A stretch of DNA of 64,000 nt from the NCBI RefSeq assembly GCF_049562855.1, contig NZ_CP186925.1, positions 2,790,001 through 2,854,000 on the forward strand. The letters run 5' to 3'. Positions 45,201 through 52,440 of this stretch are shown in pieces (position 1 is the stretch's first letter; the number at the start of each line of letters is the position of its first letter). The stretch comes from Ruminococcus_C callidus (GTDB lineage Bacteria > Bacillota > Clostridia > Oscillospirales > Ruminococcaceae). A program made the translations under genes and the position numbers. The notes below the pieces were generated by a model. The model did not search any database. It was not told the DNA's origin and saw only the letters and a program-made list of their open reading frames with translations.

Positions 45201-45678
45201 CTACGCCTACCTGATAGCAGAAGCTGGTTACGGTATCGCCGCTCAGCTTTGTGCTTGCCTTGAAGAAGTCACAGAAGCGATCGGTCAGTGCCTGCAAATG
45301 AGCCGTCTGTCCCAGTGCATCATAGCTGTCCTTGAATTCATAATAGCCCCAGCCCAGAGTAGAAGCGGTGTAGCCAGCCGGCAGACCAAACTTTACGTGG
45401 TCGCCTGCATCGTGGAAGCCGCCGTCCACTTCATCGCTGCCGTGGCAGTTATCTCTCCAGTCAAACTGGGAGGCACTTCCCACATCAGAGCCGCACATAT
45501 TGCCGTCGTAAAAATACATGGAGTACTGCAGCAGCTTTGCGTAGTTGTCATAAGACGCAGCAGATGCTGCCATACTTCCCAGCGTTGTCAGTCCGGACAA
45601 CGCTGTAGTTCCGGTCAGTAACGTCGCAGCACTGGCAGCACATGCCAATACCCGCTTACCGAGCCCAAGTTTCTTCAT
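42205..45678 (-). CDS. Cellulosomal GH9 with triple binding-module repeat and dockerin
   Basis: The 1157-residue precursor starts at MKKLGLGKRV behind AAAGGAG. A signal peptide (~1-40) is followed by the GH9 domain (~42-470) with FHDAGDHVKFGLP, the HHRAASG motif and the acid Glu in YQANEVALDYNAG. Three ~105-residue repeats come next, each starting NITTGTQ and ending FYPDASSV.I.KVVL, separated by Thr-rich linkers. A different ~130-residue beta module follows (WKWSDLGVPAGEKV ... GGELKFGVWWIDC), then a linker and a dockerin (GDVNLDGRVDITDAVLLNKK). The repeats are probably Ruminococcus-type carbohydrate-binding modules; I cannot give a CBM number. The second dockerin half (DCCTDDGVGQADSTVLLQF) is unusual. 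Confidence 0.93.
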   Translation of the reverse strand: MKKLGLGKRVLACAASAATLLTGTTALSGLTTLGSMAASAASYDNYAKLLQYSMYFYDGNMCGSDVGSASQFDWRDNCHGSDEVDGGFHDAGDHVKFGLPAGYTASTLGWGYYEFKDSYDALGQTAHLQALTDRFCDFFKASTKLSGDTVTSFCYQVGVGQADHDVWCSPESQNDQSLRTAYWTSDDASDIAAEYAAALAVNYINFGNAEDLKYAKALYNYSIKTNKANCPEAENFYRSYDYYDDQAWAAGWLYLATKDSTYSSFLDKFMNDTNAGKSGQSGCKWGVYSTMCWNNVSLGAAILQSEITGDAMDWAKVTTYLNGKCTSESTYYCESDWGSARYNTALQMAALATTKYSAKSGMDYSSWCKAQMGMILGNNPKNVNFVVGMDSNSAKYPHHRAASGYQSFDEMKGRTDYSSNGHTLVGALVGGPADSNFTYTDSVNDYQANEVALDYNAGLVGAAAGLYSIYKTGSVDSSIEGVSGSIVTTTKATTITTKATTTTTNKPVTTTTTQATTKRNITTTTIATAAPSGGKTANITTGTQVGTDGDKQMYAEFAPNGAKTATLYYKVKTSDTNSSGAFGTWTGSWVQEDFEVTVGANGECKVSYNIPSNVGATVKAMVFYPDASSVEIEKVVLDESSTPVTTTVATSGNTSGGGKNANITTGTQTGTAGDKQLYAEFAPNGAKTATLYYTISTKDTNSSGAFGTWTGSWEQTDFEVSVGANGQCKATYNIPSNVGQTVKAMVFYPDASSVKIDKVVLDEGSSSNPTTNATTTKHNPTTTATTAAASGDDKTANITTGTQTGTAGDKQLYAEFAPNGAKSATLYYTISTKDTNSSGAFGTWTGSWEQTDFEVNVGSNGQCTADYVIPSNVGQTVKAMVFYPDASSVKIDKVVLHYGNVTPGTTTAKPSSGGKYTKDINKAIVYDELPAGDKMLGWKWSDLGVPAGEKVTKVEINLSTSKKQIGKWQGAFGSSTSVAPDYWTQSEDMEQTISGKTGSIVWDVDSATSAIIQTQYGGELKFGVWWIDCNKFTIDSITVYTDAYNGSGQITTTVSTTKATTNKTTASTTTTTKQTTTATNGPKPSVKASLYGDVNLDGRVDITDAVLLNKKVAGVVILNDQQYANADCCTDDGVGQADSTVLLQFLVSIVRTLPAEG

Positions 45679-45769
45679 AAAAAAACTCCTTTCGTAGTTC
45701 GCATTTTTCTGCACCGTTCTGCCCCAACTTCAGGACAATTCTCAAAAAGTGCAGACATGCCCGAAATTT

Positions 45770-45798
45770 ATTCTATCATACCTCACAAAAAAAATCAA
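45770..45798 (-). promoter_or_regulatory. Promoter of the second GH9 gene
   Basis: TTGATT (45793-45798) and TAGAAT (45770-45775), 17 bases apart on the minus strand. Confidence 0.55.
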
Positions 45799-45934
45799 CA
45801 GTTTTTTCCTTTCATACGAGAAATCTATGAAAACTGCCCAAACGGCATCTGGATTTTTTAGCCATAATGTCAATTTACTGCCGAAATCATGCTGATTTTG
45901 CAAATACATACACGCCCCAAAAGTGCTGCATCGG

Positions 45935-46660
45935 TCAGATCCGCGTTTCCACATCACGCAGCTGTTCCTGTAACTGTTTCCAGTCCGGCAGTTCTGCGGC
46001 GATCTCCGCATAAAATGCCGGCGAATGATCCGGATGGAGAAAATGGGAAAACTCATGCATCACCACGTACTCCATGCACCGCACCGGTGCCGCCAGCAGC
46101 CGCAGATTAAACGTCAGCACGCCGCGGGTAGGGCGGCAGTTGCCCCACTGGGAAACCATATGCCGGAACCGGATCTCAGGAAATACCACGCCTTTCGCTT
46201 CAAACACGGGATAAACTGCACGGCAGAGATTCCGCACTGCCTTTTCGCAGGCGTTTTCCCACCAGCTGTCGAATACCTGTTTCCGAACCTGTTCGTTTTC
46301 CGGCTGTTTCACCAGCAGCCGGAGCGTTTCCCCCTGCACCAGCACGCTTTCCCGACTGCCGCGTTCCACCGCCAGCCGACAGGATTTCCCCAGATACAGT
46401 ACTGATTCTCCGGCGGTATAGTGCACCGGATACTGTTTCGGCTTTTCTGCGGCAGCGGCGTATTGGTGCAGGGTCTGGAGAATTTTCGCGGCATGCTGCT
46501 GTAAGATCTGTTCCACCCGTTCTGACGGTACATGCATCGGTGCAGAAACCAGCAGACCAGTTTCCGGACGAAGCCGCATGTTGATATTTTTGACGGCTTT
46601 CCGTTCCAGCGTGTAGGAAATGGTTTCGCCGGCAAGAGTGATGTTCCGCTGTTCTTTCAT
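45935..46660 (-). CDS. YgjP/SprT-like metallopeptidase-domain protein
   Basis: The 241-residue protein starts MKEQRNITLAGETISY with GAGGAC upstream. The DUF45/YgjP domain has RFRHMVSQWGNCRPTRGVLTFN and the zinc motif VVMHEFSHFLHPDHSPAFY, with HExxH in a slightly altered form (HEFSH) and a third ligand in HPDHS. Such proteins are predicted zinc peptidases of unknown target, often near restriction or stress genes; none is adjacent. A family 1 copy lies just upstream at 46752. Confidence 0.85.
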   Translation of the reverse strand: MKEQRNITLAGETISYTLERKAVKNINMRLRPETGLLVSAPMHVPSERVEQILQQHAAKILQTLHQYAAAAEKPKQYPVHYTAGESVLYLGKSCRLAVERGSRESVLVQGETLRLLVKQPENEQVRKQVFDSWWENACEKAVRNLCRAVYPVFEAKGVVFPEIRFRHMVSQWGNCRPTRGVLTFNLRLLAAPVRCMEYVVMHEFSHFLHPDHSPAFYAEIAAELPDWKQLQEQLRDVETRI

Positions 46661-46751
46661 GGGTCGGTGTCCTCGCTTTCGGTGAGATGCATTTTTGCAG
46701 CACTTGACAGATCCTGCAATCCGATGTATAATAGTATCACAAAATAATTGA

Positions 46752-46925
46752 GGAAACACTGAATAAAGCTTGTGCGTAAGATGCGTAGTCAGATTTTTCG
46801 GCAGATTGTTCAGAAATTCCGCAGGCATACTTGATGTATGGCAAGGGATTTCTGGGCAATATGACGGAAAATCTGCACGCAGATTGCGTACAAAGCCGTC
46901 AGGCGGGCTTTATGCAGTGTTTCCT
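46752..46925. mobile_element. Family 1 element, 174-bp form (copy J)
   Basis: Ends GGAAACACTGAATAAAG and CTTTATGCAGTGTTTCCT; one interior module with stems CAGAAATTCC/GGGATTTCTG and a TTGAT loop (46831-46835). It ends 2-3 bases before the fluoride aptamer. Left flank TGA, right flank TAG, so no clean duplication. Confidence 0.8.
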
Positions 46926-46926
46926 T

Positions 46927-46983
46927 AGGGAATGATGTTCTCCCTTGGGATTCCAAAACCGCTTGAGTGCTGATGACGTCTGC
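46927..46983 (+). promoter_or_regulatory. Fluoride (crcB) riboswitch aptamer
   Basis: The blocks AGGGAATGATGTTCTCCC, AAAACCGC and GTGCTGATGACGTCTGC match the fluoride aptamer in order and spacing. Two positions differ from the usual AUGGNGUUC and GACNCCU, but they compensate: loop GATGT pairs with ACGTC, keeping the pseudoknot. The gene downstream is a CLC-type exporter, a known partner. Confidence 0.88.
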
Positions 46984-46989
46984 TTTTTA

Positions 46990-47053
46990 GGGTCTGTTCC
47001 ATATTTTTTTATCTGCCGAAAAGACGTGCAGAAAAAGATATGAAACAGGTTCC
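46990..47053 (+). promoter_or_regulatory. Long hairpin between the fluoride aptamer and its gene
   Basis: GGTCTGTTCCATAT.TTTTT..TCTGC (from 46990) pairs with GCAGAAAAAGATATGAAACAGGTTCC (to 47053). It is the probable expression platform or part of it. No classical T run follows directly, so the mode of control is unclear. Confidence 0.5.
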
Positions 47054-47097
47054 TAAGCAGATATTGTCAGCTTTTTCTTTTTTCGGAGGTATTGTCT

Positions 47098-48330
47098 ATG
47101 CAAAAAATCAAACTGCAACTTATTTTCCCCACTCTGCTGCTCTGTGTGCTGGCGGCAGCTGCCGGCTGTATCACCGGTGCACTCACCGCCGGATTCGGGC
47201 GTGTGCTGCTGTGGATCGGTACATTCCGGACAGAGCACCTGATCTCGTGTGTTCCCTTTCTGCCCATTGCCGGTGTCTGCATGGTATGGATATACCAGAA
47301 ATACGGCAGAGAAAGCAGTCAGGGCATGAGCCTGATCTTTGATGCTGCGGACGGCACTGCAAAACGCATTCCCTTCCGGCTGATCCCGCTTCTGATCGGC
47401 AGCACGTGGCTGACACATCTCTGCGGCGGCAGTGCCGGACGAGAGGGTGTCGCTGTACAGCTGGGAGCCGCGGTTTCCCACAACATCGGCAGCCGGATTC
47501 CGTGGTTCCGGAGCATTCCCGATGCCGTTCCCATTCTGACCATTGCCGGAATGGCTGCCGGTTTCAGCGGGCTGTTTCACGCACCGCTGGCGGCAGTCTG
47601 CTTTGCACTGGAAGTGCTGGCAATCGGGAAACTGGAATATCGTGCCCTGCTGCCTGCCGCCATTGCCGCAGTGACAGCAAACGGGATCTCCGTCGCACTG
47701 GGGCTGGAAACCTTTCAGGTGGCACTTCCCGAAGCCGGCTTCGCACCGCTTTCCGTGCCGGTTCTGCTGCTGGGGATTTCCTCCGGCATTGTGGGCGGCA
47801 TCTTCACCCTGCTGCTGAAACAAGGAAAAATCTATGCCGCCAAGCTGCTCCCCAACCCTGTGATTCGCATTGCCCTCTGCGGTTCGGTACTGGCAATGTT
47901 TCTCCTGCTCTCCGGACACGGCAGATACGCCGGACTGGGCACCGATCTGATCGCCCTCGCCTGTGACGGCGGAACCATTTACTGGTTCGACTTTCTGTGC
48001 AAGCTGCTGTTCACCGTCTGCACCCTTGCCATTGGATTTCAGGGCGGCGAAGTCACACCGCTGTTTGCAATCGGTGCCTGCCTTGGTGCAGCACTTGCCC
48101 CGCTGTTCGGTATCTCTCCGGTATTCGCCGCCGCACTCTGCTATGCCGCCGTTTTCGGCAGTGCTTCCAATACATGGCTCGCTCCGATCTGCATCGGAAC
48201 CGAAGTGTTCGGATTCGCGTACCTGCCCTATTTCGCCGTTGTCTGCACCGTTTCCCGCCTTTGCAACGGCAACCGTTCCATGTACGGCAGACAGAAACCG
48301 GCTCCGCTGTTTTTGCAGGGGCAAAAATAA
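47098..48330 (+). CDS. CLC-type fluoride/proton antiporter
   Basis: The 410-residue protein has about ten or eleven membrane segments of the CLC fold. The key motif is GGSAGREGVAVQLGAAVS, which resembles the GREGT(A/V)VQ form of the CLC-F branch and keeps the gating Glu. A second motif is GFQGGEVTPLFAIGACLGA. The fluoride riboswitch upstream supports fluoride export over chloride transport. The ATG has CGGAGGT 7 bases upstream; a TTG at 47092 is less likely. A terminator follows. Confidence 0.85.
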   Translation: MQKIKLQLIFPTLLLCVLAAAAGCITGALTAGFGRVLLWIGTFRTEHLISCVPFLPIAGVCMVWIYQKYGRESSQGMSLIFDAADGTAKRIPFRLIPLLIGSTWLTHLCGGSAGREGVAVQLGAAVSHNIGSRIPWFRSIPDAVPILTIAGMAAGFSGLFHAPLAAVCFALEVLAIGKLEYRALLPAAIAAVTANGISVALGLETFQVALPEAGFAPLSVPVLLLGISSGIVGGIFTLLLKQGKIYAAKLLPNPVIRIALCGSVLAMFLLLSGHGRYAGLGTDLIALACDGGTIYWFDFLCKLLFTVCTLAIGFQGGEVTPLFAIGACLGAALAPLFGISPVFAAALCYAAVFGSASNTWLAPICIGTEVFGFAYLPYFAVVCTVSRLCNGNRSMYGRQKPAPLFLQGQK

Positions 48331-48342
48331 GACACGTTTTCA

Positions 48343-48376
48343 AAAAGCCGTACATGATCGCTCATGTACGGCTTTT
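48343..48376. terminator. Terminator between convergent CLC and FNT genes
   Basis: AAAAGCCGTACATGA/TCATGTACGGCTTTT with a TCGC loop; T-rich on both sides, so it can stop both genes. Confidence 0.85.
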
Positions 48377-48403
48377 GTTTAGAGCCTGTTCAAATCAGTT
48401 CTA

Positions 48404-49087
48404 TCAAAGAGGATTGCGGGAGAGCCGCTTCAGCAGCGGAATGCACACACCACCGCACAGATTTCCCAGAATTGCCACCGGGAAATAACACAGTGCACGA
48501 AGCGGGTTCGGACAGCCAGCCATGCAGTAATAGAACGCATCTGCCACACAGTGGTTGAAGCCGGACAGAATGAATACCATGATCGGCATTACCACAATGA
48601 ACACGCCGCCGATGAAGTTCTTCTTTTCGTTGCAGCGGCGGGAGCCTTCTACAGCGGAGAACATCAGAATGCCGCAGAAGAACGCCAGCACAAAAGAGCT
48701 AAGCAAGCTGTCGTCCAACTTGGCGGACATGGTTGCCTGTGCACGATCCATCAGTGTCACGTCCATGCCGTTTACCTTGGTTTCCGTTGCGAACCGTGTC
48801 AGGTGCACGATGCCGGCGGTCAGGCCGGCACCGATCGCATTCGCCAAAAAGGTGAAGAACGTTTCGCCCAGATACGCCTTGTCACGGTCGAAAATGTATC
48901 CCACCTTGCCGGTGTACAGTCCATACTGGAACTGCACAATGCAGAACAGTCCCAGCGAGAACAGAAATGCCCCCAGATAGCGGTTTTCACAGGACATGCT
49001 GACGACACAGCCGATGCCGATCATCAGACCGGACAGCATACCGTCCGCCAGAAAGGACAGCCACTTATTTTTTTGCTTCTTTTCCAT
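48404..49087 (-). CDS. Formate/nitrite transporter (FNT) family channel
   Basis: The 227-residue protein has six membrane segments and FNT marks: a conserved half-helix region (FLANAIGAGLTAG), SAVEGSRRC-like loop and FILSGFNHCVADAFYYCMAG with the central-pore His (FNHxxAD). FNT channels pass formate, nitrite or hydrosulfide as small anions. Formate is likely given fhs and a fermentative life style. Ribosome site AGGAAAT. It is a single gene. Confidence 0.9.
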   Translation of the reverse strand: MEKKQKNKWLSFLADGMLSGLMIGIGCVVSMSCENRYLGAFLFSLGLFCIVQFQYGLYTGKVGYIFDRDKAYLGETFFTFLANAIGAGLTAGIVHLTRFATETKVNGMDVTLMDRAQATMSAKLDDSLLSSFVLAFFCGILMFSAVEGSRRCNEKKNFIGGVFIVVMPIMVFILSGFNHCVADAFYYCMAGCPNPLRALCYFPVAILGNLCGGVCIPLLKRLSRNPL

Positions 49088-49112
49088 TTTTTATTTCCTA
49101 CACTTTCTATAC

Positions 49113-49130
49113 TTTTATGCAGTGTTTCCT
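49113..49130. mobile_element. Family 1 end remnant
   Basis: CTTTTATGCAGTGTTTCCT is the right end of the 174-bp subfamily, with nothing else left. It ends at the stop codon of the gene at 49131. Confidence 0.45.
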
Positions 49131-49439
49131 TTATGCGAAAAACTCCGCCGGATCACCGCCATTCACTGCCAGAATGTGCAGCGGTGCCTGCAAGTCCGGC
49201 AGCAGAAAGCCGCCCTCAATGCATGCCGAGCTGCAAAATGCAAACATGGACGGATAGGTTTCATCGTCCATATAAAACGGTTCTCTGGCATTTTCCGGAT
49301 CAACACCCACACGATAAATGCCGTCCGCATAGTGGAACAGCACGTCCAGTTTGTCATTCCGGTGTTTCCGCATCAGAGCGATCACTTCGCCGGAATTTAC
49401 AGAAACACTGCTCCAGTCAAAAGAAAGCATCGATTCCAT
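49131..49439 (-). CDS. Hypothetical protein, 102 residues
   Basis: A soluble acidic protein with no signal or membrane segment. The ATG has GAGGAGGAAG upstream, which supports a real gene. The sequence includes a beta-hairpin-like LDVLFHYADGIYRVGVD and a Cys-containing patch FCSSACIEGGF. No family is recognised. It precedes the FNT gene on the same strand and could share its transcript. Confidence 0.65.
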   Translation of the reverse strand: MESMLSFDWSSVSVNSGEVIALMRKHRNDKLDVLFHYADGIYRVGVDPENAREPFYMDDETYPSMFAFCSSACIEGGFLLPDLQAPLHILAVNGGDPAEFFA

Positions 49440-49529
49440 TTTTCTTCCTCCTCACAAAAAACAGCACACTCTGAGAGCATGCCGTTTTCCAGTTCATCAA
49501 AATTCAGCTTCATTCAGTATTTGGCTTAA

Positions 49530-49767
49530 GGCAACACCGCACAAAGCTTGTGCGTAAGGTGCGTTGTCAGATTTTTCGGCAGATTGCCCAGAAATTCCGC
49601 AGGCATACTGCCGGTCGCAATTTATCTTAGTGCGACACTCCTTTGTTCTCGGGCAGAATCCTGCCTCGAACGCAGTCGTATTGCAAGGGATTTCTGGGCA
49701 ATATGACGGAAAATCTGCACGCAGATTGCGTGCAAAGCCGTCAGGCGGGCTTTGTGCGGTGTTGCCT
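49530..49767. mobile_element. Family 1 element, 238-bp form (copy G)
   Basis: Ends GGCAACACCGCACAAAG and CTTTGTGCGGTGTTGCCT. The direct repeat TAA flanks it (49527-49529, 49768-49770). The hairpin of the 174-bp form is extended by a ~64-bp branch with GTCGCA/TGCGAC and GGCAG/CTGCC stems. The last base of the element contributes to the stop codon of the zinc-ribbon gene. Confidence 0.9.
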
Positions 49768-50111
49768 TAACTCAGCTTTGCACCGCACTTGCCGCAGAAG
49801 TCAAAGGTGTACTTCTCGTCGAACCGTGCACCGCACTTGCCGCAGATGCGAACACCCTTCAGCGTGCTCAGGTCGCCCTGCATGCTGGCAATACGACGCT
49901 TTCTGTCGTCGATGTCTGCACACAGCTTCAGTTCTTCCTGATGATCGCCGTTCGGATTCTCATAGAACAGTCTGCCGATCTCGGTCATTACTTCCTGAAT
50001 CCGTTCCTTTTCGTATGCGATCTTCTTTTTCAGATTGCTGGTTTCCGCAGCACTCTTGGAAGATTCTGCCACATTGCGGCTCACCTGATTCATCTTGTCA
50101 AAAATACCCAT
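49767..50111 (-). CDS. Zinc-ribbon protein with coiled coil
   Basis: The 114-residue protein starts MGIFDKMNQVSRNVAESSK behind GGAG. A long helical region (about 25-85) leads to a C-terminal zinc ribbon with CGKCG...CGKCG, the four-Cys pattern of the zinc_ribbon_2 family. Such proteins are common in Firmicutes and of unknown role. Its TAA stop is completed by the inserted family 1 element: the last base of the codon comes from the element. Confidence 0.8.
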   Translation of the reverse strand: MGIFDKMNQVSRNVAESSKSAAETSNLKKKIAYEKERIQEVMTEIGRLFYENPNGDHQEELKLCADIDDRKRRIASMQGDLSTLKGVRICGKCGARFDEKYTFDFCGKCGAKLS

Positions 50112-50275
50112 GTTTAGTAACTCCAATCTCCGGAATCTTCCGAAAAACATACTGCTTTTCTGAAATTTCATGTTTTCCGATAATCTCTTACAATTCCGAC
50201 TTTCATAACGTTACTTAAATTATACATGATTCACAAGTTTTTGTCAAGTGTTATTTTTTCGGAAACATTGGCATG

Positions 50276-50422
50276 TTACGCTTCCACCGGTGCAAACCGA
50301 ATCCGGATCTGCGGCAGTTCGTGGAGAACGGTGTCGCAGTGGTAAAGCCCGTCTTTCACAGACAGGTCATTCTCACCGGTTGCCGGCGGTGCGAAAATTT
50401 TCAAGGTCAGGTCAGCTTCGCC
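50276..50422 (-). pseudogene. C-terminal part of the GH26-like gene beyond an amber codon
   Basis: After the TAG at 50423-50425 the same frame stays open for 48 more codons to TAA at 50276. The peptide (GEADLTLKIFAPPATGE..., ending IRIRFAPVEA) is Firmicute-like and continues the beta-strand pattern of the C-terminal domain. It is either lost after a nonsense mutation or reached by readthrough. Confidence 0.6.
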
Positions 50423-51706
50423 CTACAAAGGCTTCTCGAAGAATGCCGCCATCAGATCTACCGTCTTGGTCTTGGGTGCCTTATAGAACCACTTGCCGTT
50501 CAGTTCCAGCATCAGGTTGCTTTCCTCGGTAAAGGTCAGTTCGCAGAATGTGGGGTTCTTCTCAAAATGCAGCGGGATTTCCAGACCTTCCGCGTCCTCG
50601 GAGTTGCTCCAGCGGAGTGTCACCGGCAGCTGTACCTCGCCTGCCCGACGGGTGATCTGGGGCCTGAACCAGTCACGCTGAATGATTTCCTTATAGGTAT
50701 CCAGCACCGGCTGTGCGATTCCCACATTTGCATTGTTGGGATCCTCGATCTCCAGCCCCAGTCTGCCGCGGTCGCGGAACTGGTAGAACGTGAACGCACT
50801 GAACCAGTCCGCCTGTTCCCGTTCCAGTGTATCGCAGAATTCCTTTACCATGTCTGCCTGTTCATAAGGACCGGTCACGTCGCCGTCAGCGTTGAACTCT
50901 GCCATAGTCATAGGCTTTTCCACGCCGCCGTTGAGATAACGGAACCGTTCGAAGCTGCGTTTGGTTTTCTCGTAGGTGTCCGCCACAGTGCCGCGGCTGT
51001 GAGTAGTGCCGCCGTGTTCTGCCACGTCATAGGGCCAGCCCCAGTGCAGTGCCATGTACTTGTCCACCGACCAGATGTCAGCTGCGGGAATGGTCTGTGC
51101 GAACTCGGCTTCCTTTTCCATTTCCTCCTTGGAGAGATCCTCGATGCCGCCGATGCAGATAATGGTCTGCACGTTGGGAGCATGCTCCTTGATGATACGG
51201 CTGGCACGGACAAAAAAGTCTGCCACTTCCTGATAGGTGCAGCGTTTGTTGAACGAGAACCAGTTGCCCGTTGCCTCGTGGTTGATACGCAGGAACACTC
51301 TGCCGAAGGACTTCAGATCCTCGCCGATCGCCGCCAGATGTTCATCGGAAACGTGGGGATCAATGGTCAGTGTCAGGGAAACGTCCTGTCCGTGCTGCCG
51401 GATCTCCCGCATGTAGTTGAACGGTTCGCCGTCGGTGCTGCCGCCCAGTCCGCCCTTGTAGGTGAAATAGTCATCGTAGGGATAATCCCACGCAAAGCTG
51501 ACATCAGGGCTGGCGTGTACCACGCTGGCACGCCCCGGCCAGCCTTCGTCCAGCGGATAATAGCAGTACATCAGGCTGATACTGCGGTGAGGTCTGCCCA
51601 TTTTCGCCAGAATGTAATCCTGATCGACATATTCACCCCGTTCGCTGCCGTCCCCCAGATCAACGGCACACTTTGCCTTGCCCATGTGAATGCGGTAAAC
51701 TTCCAT
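50423..51706 (-). CDS. GH26-like glycoside hydrolase, cytosolic, truncated by an amber codon
   Basis: The 427-residue product starts MEVYRIHMGKAKCAVDLGDG behind AAAGGAG and has no signal peptide. The TIM barrel resembles GH26: the acid/base candidate Glu lies in LRINHEATGNWFSFN, and the nucleophile candidate in TMAEFNADG. The C-terminal ~80 residues form a beta domain. GH26 includes mannanases and lichenases. Lack of a signal suggests action on imported oligosaccharides or an altered role. The reading frame continues past the TAG. A consensus promoter precedes it. Confidence 0.75.
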   Translation of the reverse strand: MEVYRIHMGKAKCAVDLGDGSERGEYVDQDYILAKMGRPHRSISLMYCYYPLDEGWPGRASVVHASPDVSFAWDYPYDDYFTYKGGLGGSTDGEPFNYMREIRQHGQDVSLTLTIDPHVSDEHLAAIGEDLKSFGRVFLRINHEATGNWFSFNKRCTYQEVADFFVRASRIIKEHAPNVQTIICIGGIEDLSKEEMEKEAEFAQTIPAADIWSVDKYMALHWGWPYDVAEHGGTTHSRGTVADTYEKTKRSFERFRYLNGGVEKPMTMAEFNADGDVTGPYEQADMVKEFCDTLEREQADWFSAFTFYQFRDRGRLGLEIEDPNNANVGIAQPVLDTYKEIIQRDWFRPQITRRAGEVQLPVTLRWSNSEDAEGLEIPLHFEKNPTFCELTFTEESNLMLELNGKWFYKAPKTKTVDLMAAFFEKPL

Positions 51707-51796
51707 GTATATTCTCCTTTTCGGCAGAGCATGCTTCAACAGCACGCTCTGATGTTTCTGGCAATACTGCACATTCTGTGCGATTGTTCTTGGTTT

Positions 51797-51825
51797 ATTA
51801 TACCGAATTCCGGCGGTGCTGTCAA
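51797..51825 (-). promoter_or_regulatory. Promoter of the GH26-like gene
   Basis: TTGACA (51820-51825) and TATAAT (51797-51802), 17 bases apart on the minus strand. A decayed family 1-like hairpin (TGGCAATACTGCACA) lies in the leader near 51755. Confidence 0.85.
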
Positions 51826-51899
51826 GGGATTTTTTGAGAACAGGAATAAGCTTCTCCTAAAATAGAAGCCTATACACTAAAAGGAACGGAAATAAAAAA

Positions 51900-52353
51900 C
51901 CTCCCCTGAAAGGGGTGACTCCCCACGGGGTGGGGAGATGCCCGCAGGGCAGAGGGGACCGCTCAGTACGAGGGGAACCAGCGAAGCTGGTGGAGGGGTT
52001 CTTCTGTGGAATCTTTTGCATAATGTGTCAGGTTACACGGAAGTACCCCTCAGTCACCTGCGGTGACAGCTCAGCACAAGGCACGCCCTACGGGTGCCCT
52101 TTCAGGGGAGCCATATACACAAAAGGGAGCCTGAATAAAAATAGCCTCCCCTGAAGGGGTGACTCCCCACGGGGTGGGGAGATGCCCGCAGGGCAGAGGG
52201 GACCGCTCAGTACGAGGGGAACCGTCATTAGACGGTGGAGGGGTTCTTGTGGAATCTTTTGCTTGGTGTAAAAGAGTTACGAAAAACCCCTCAGTCACCT
52301 GCGGTGACAGCTCAGCACAAGGCACGCCCTGCGGGTGCCCTTTCAGGGGAGCC
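51900..52353. repeat. Tandem pair of family 2 repeats
   Basis: Two copies start at 51900 and 52145 (period 245 bp), each CCTCCCCTGAA...TTCAGGGGAGCC. Both carry the GGGGTGACTCCCCACGGGGT insertion also present at 31495. The spacers share TATACAC.AAAAGG and GAATAAAAA, so the pair arose by tandem duplication. The 18-bp outer ends are decayed. Confidence 0.85.
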
Positions 52354-52379
52354 TATTTTTGAAAAAGGCAGCCAAACAA

Positions 52380-52427
52380 AAAGAGCATCTCCCACAGGAT
52401 CACTCCCGTGCAGAGATGCTCTTTTCC
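52380..52427 (-). terminator. Terminator of the ABC cassette unit
   Basis: AAAAGAGCATCTC/GAGATGCTCTTTT, 14 bases after the stop of the 96-residue gene. Confidence 0.8.
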
Positions 52428-52440
52428 AAGCAAATCGGAT

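Noticed and set aside
42988..45621. An 877-codon open frame antisense to the second GH9 gene
   Set aside because: It is the shadow of a strongly biased codon pattern; it lacks a ribosome site and reads as low-complexity Cys/Val-rich sequence. Similar long antisense frames at 3407-5323, 40307-41863 and 53435-55996 were rejected for the same reason.
45935..46660. Toxin or restriction-linked peptidase system
   Set aside because: YgjP-type peptidases can accompany HsdR-like genes, but no such gene lies next to it.
51915..52362. Repeated short frames beginning MTPHGVGRCPQGRGD
   Set aside because: They are translations of the family 2 repeat and end at different places in each copy.
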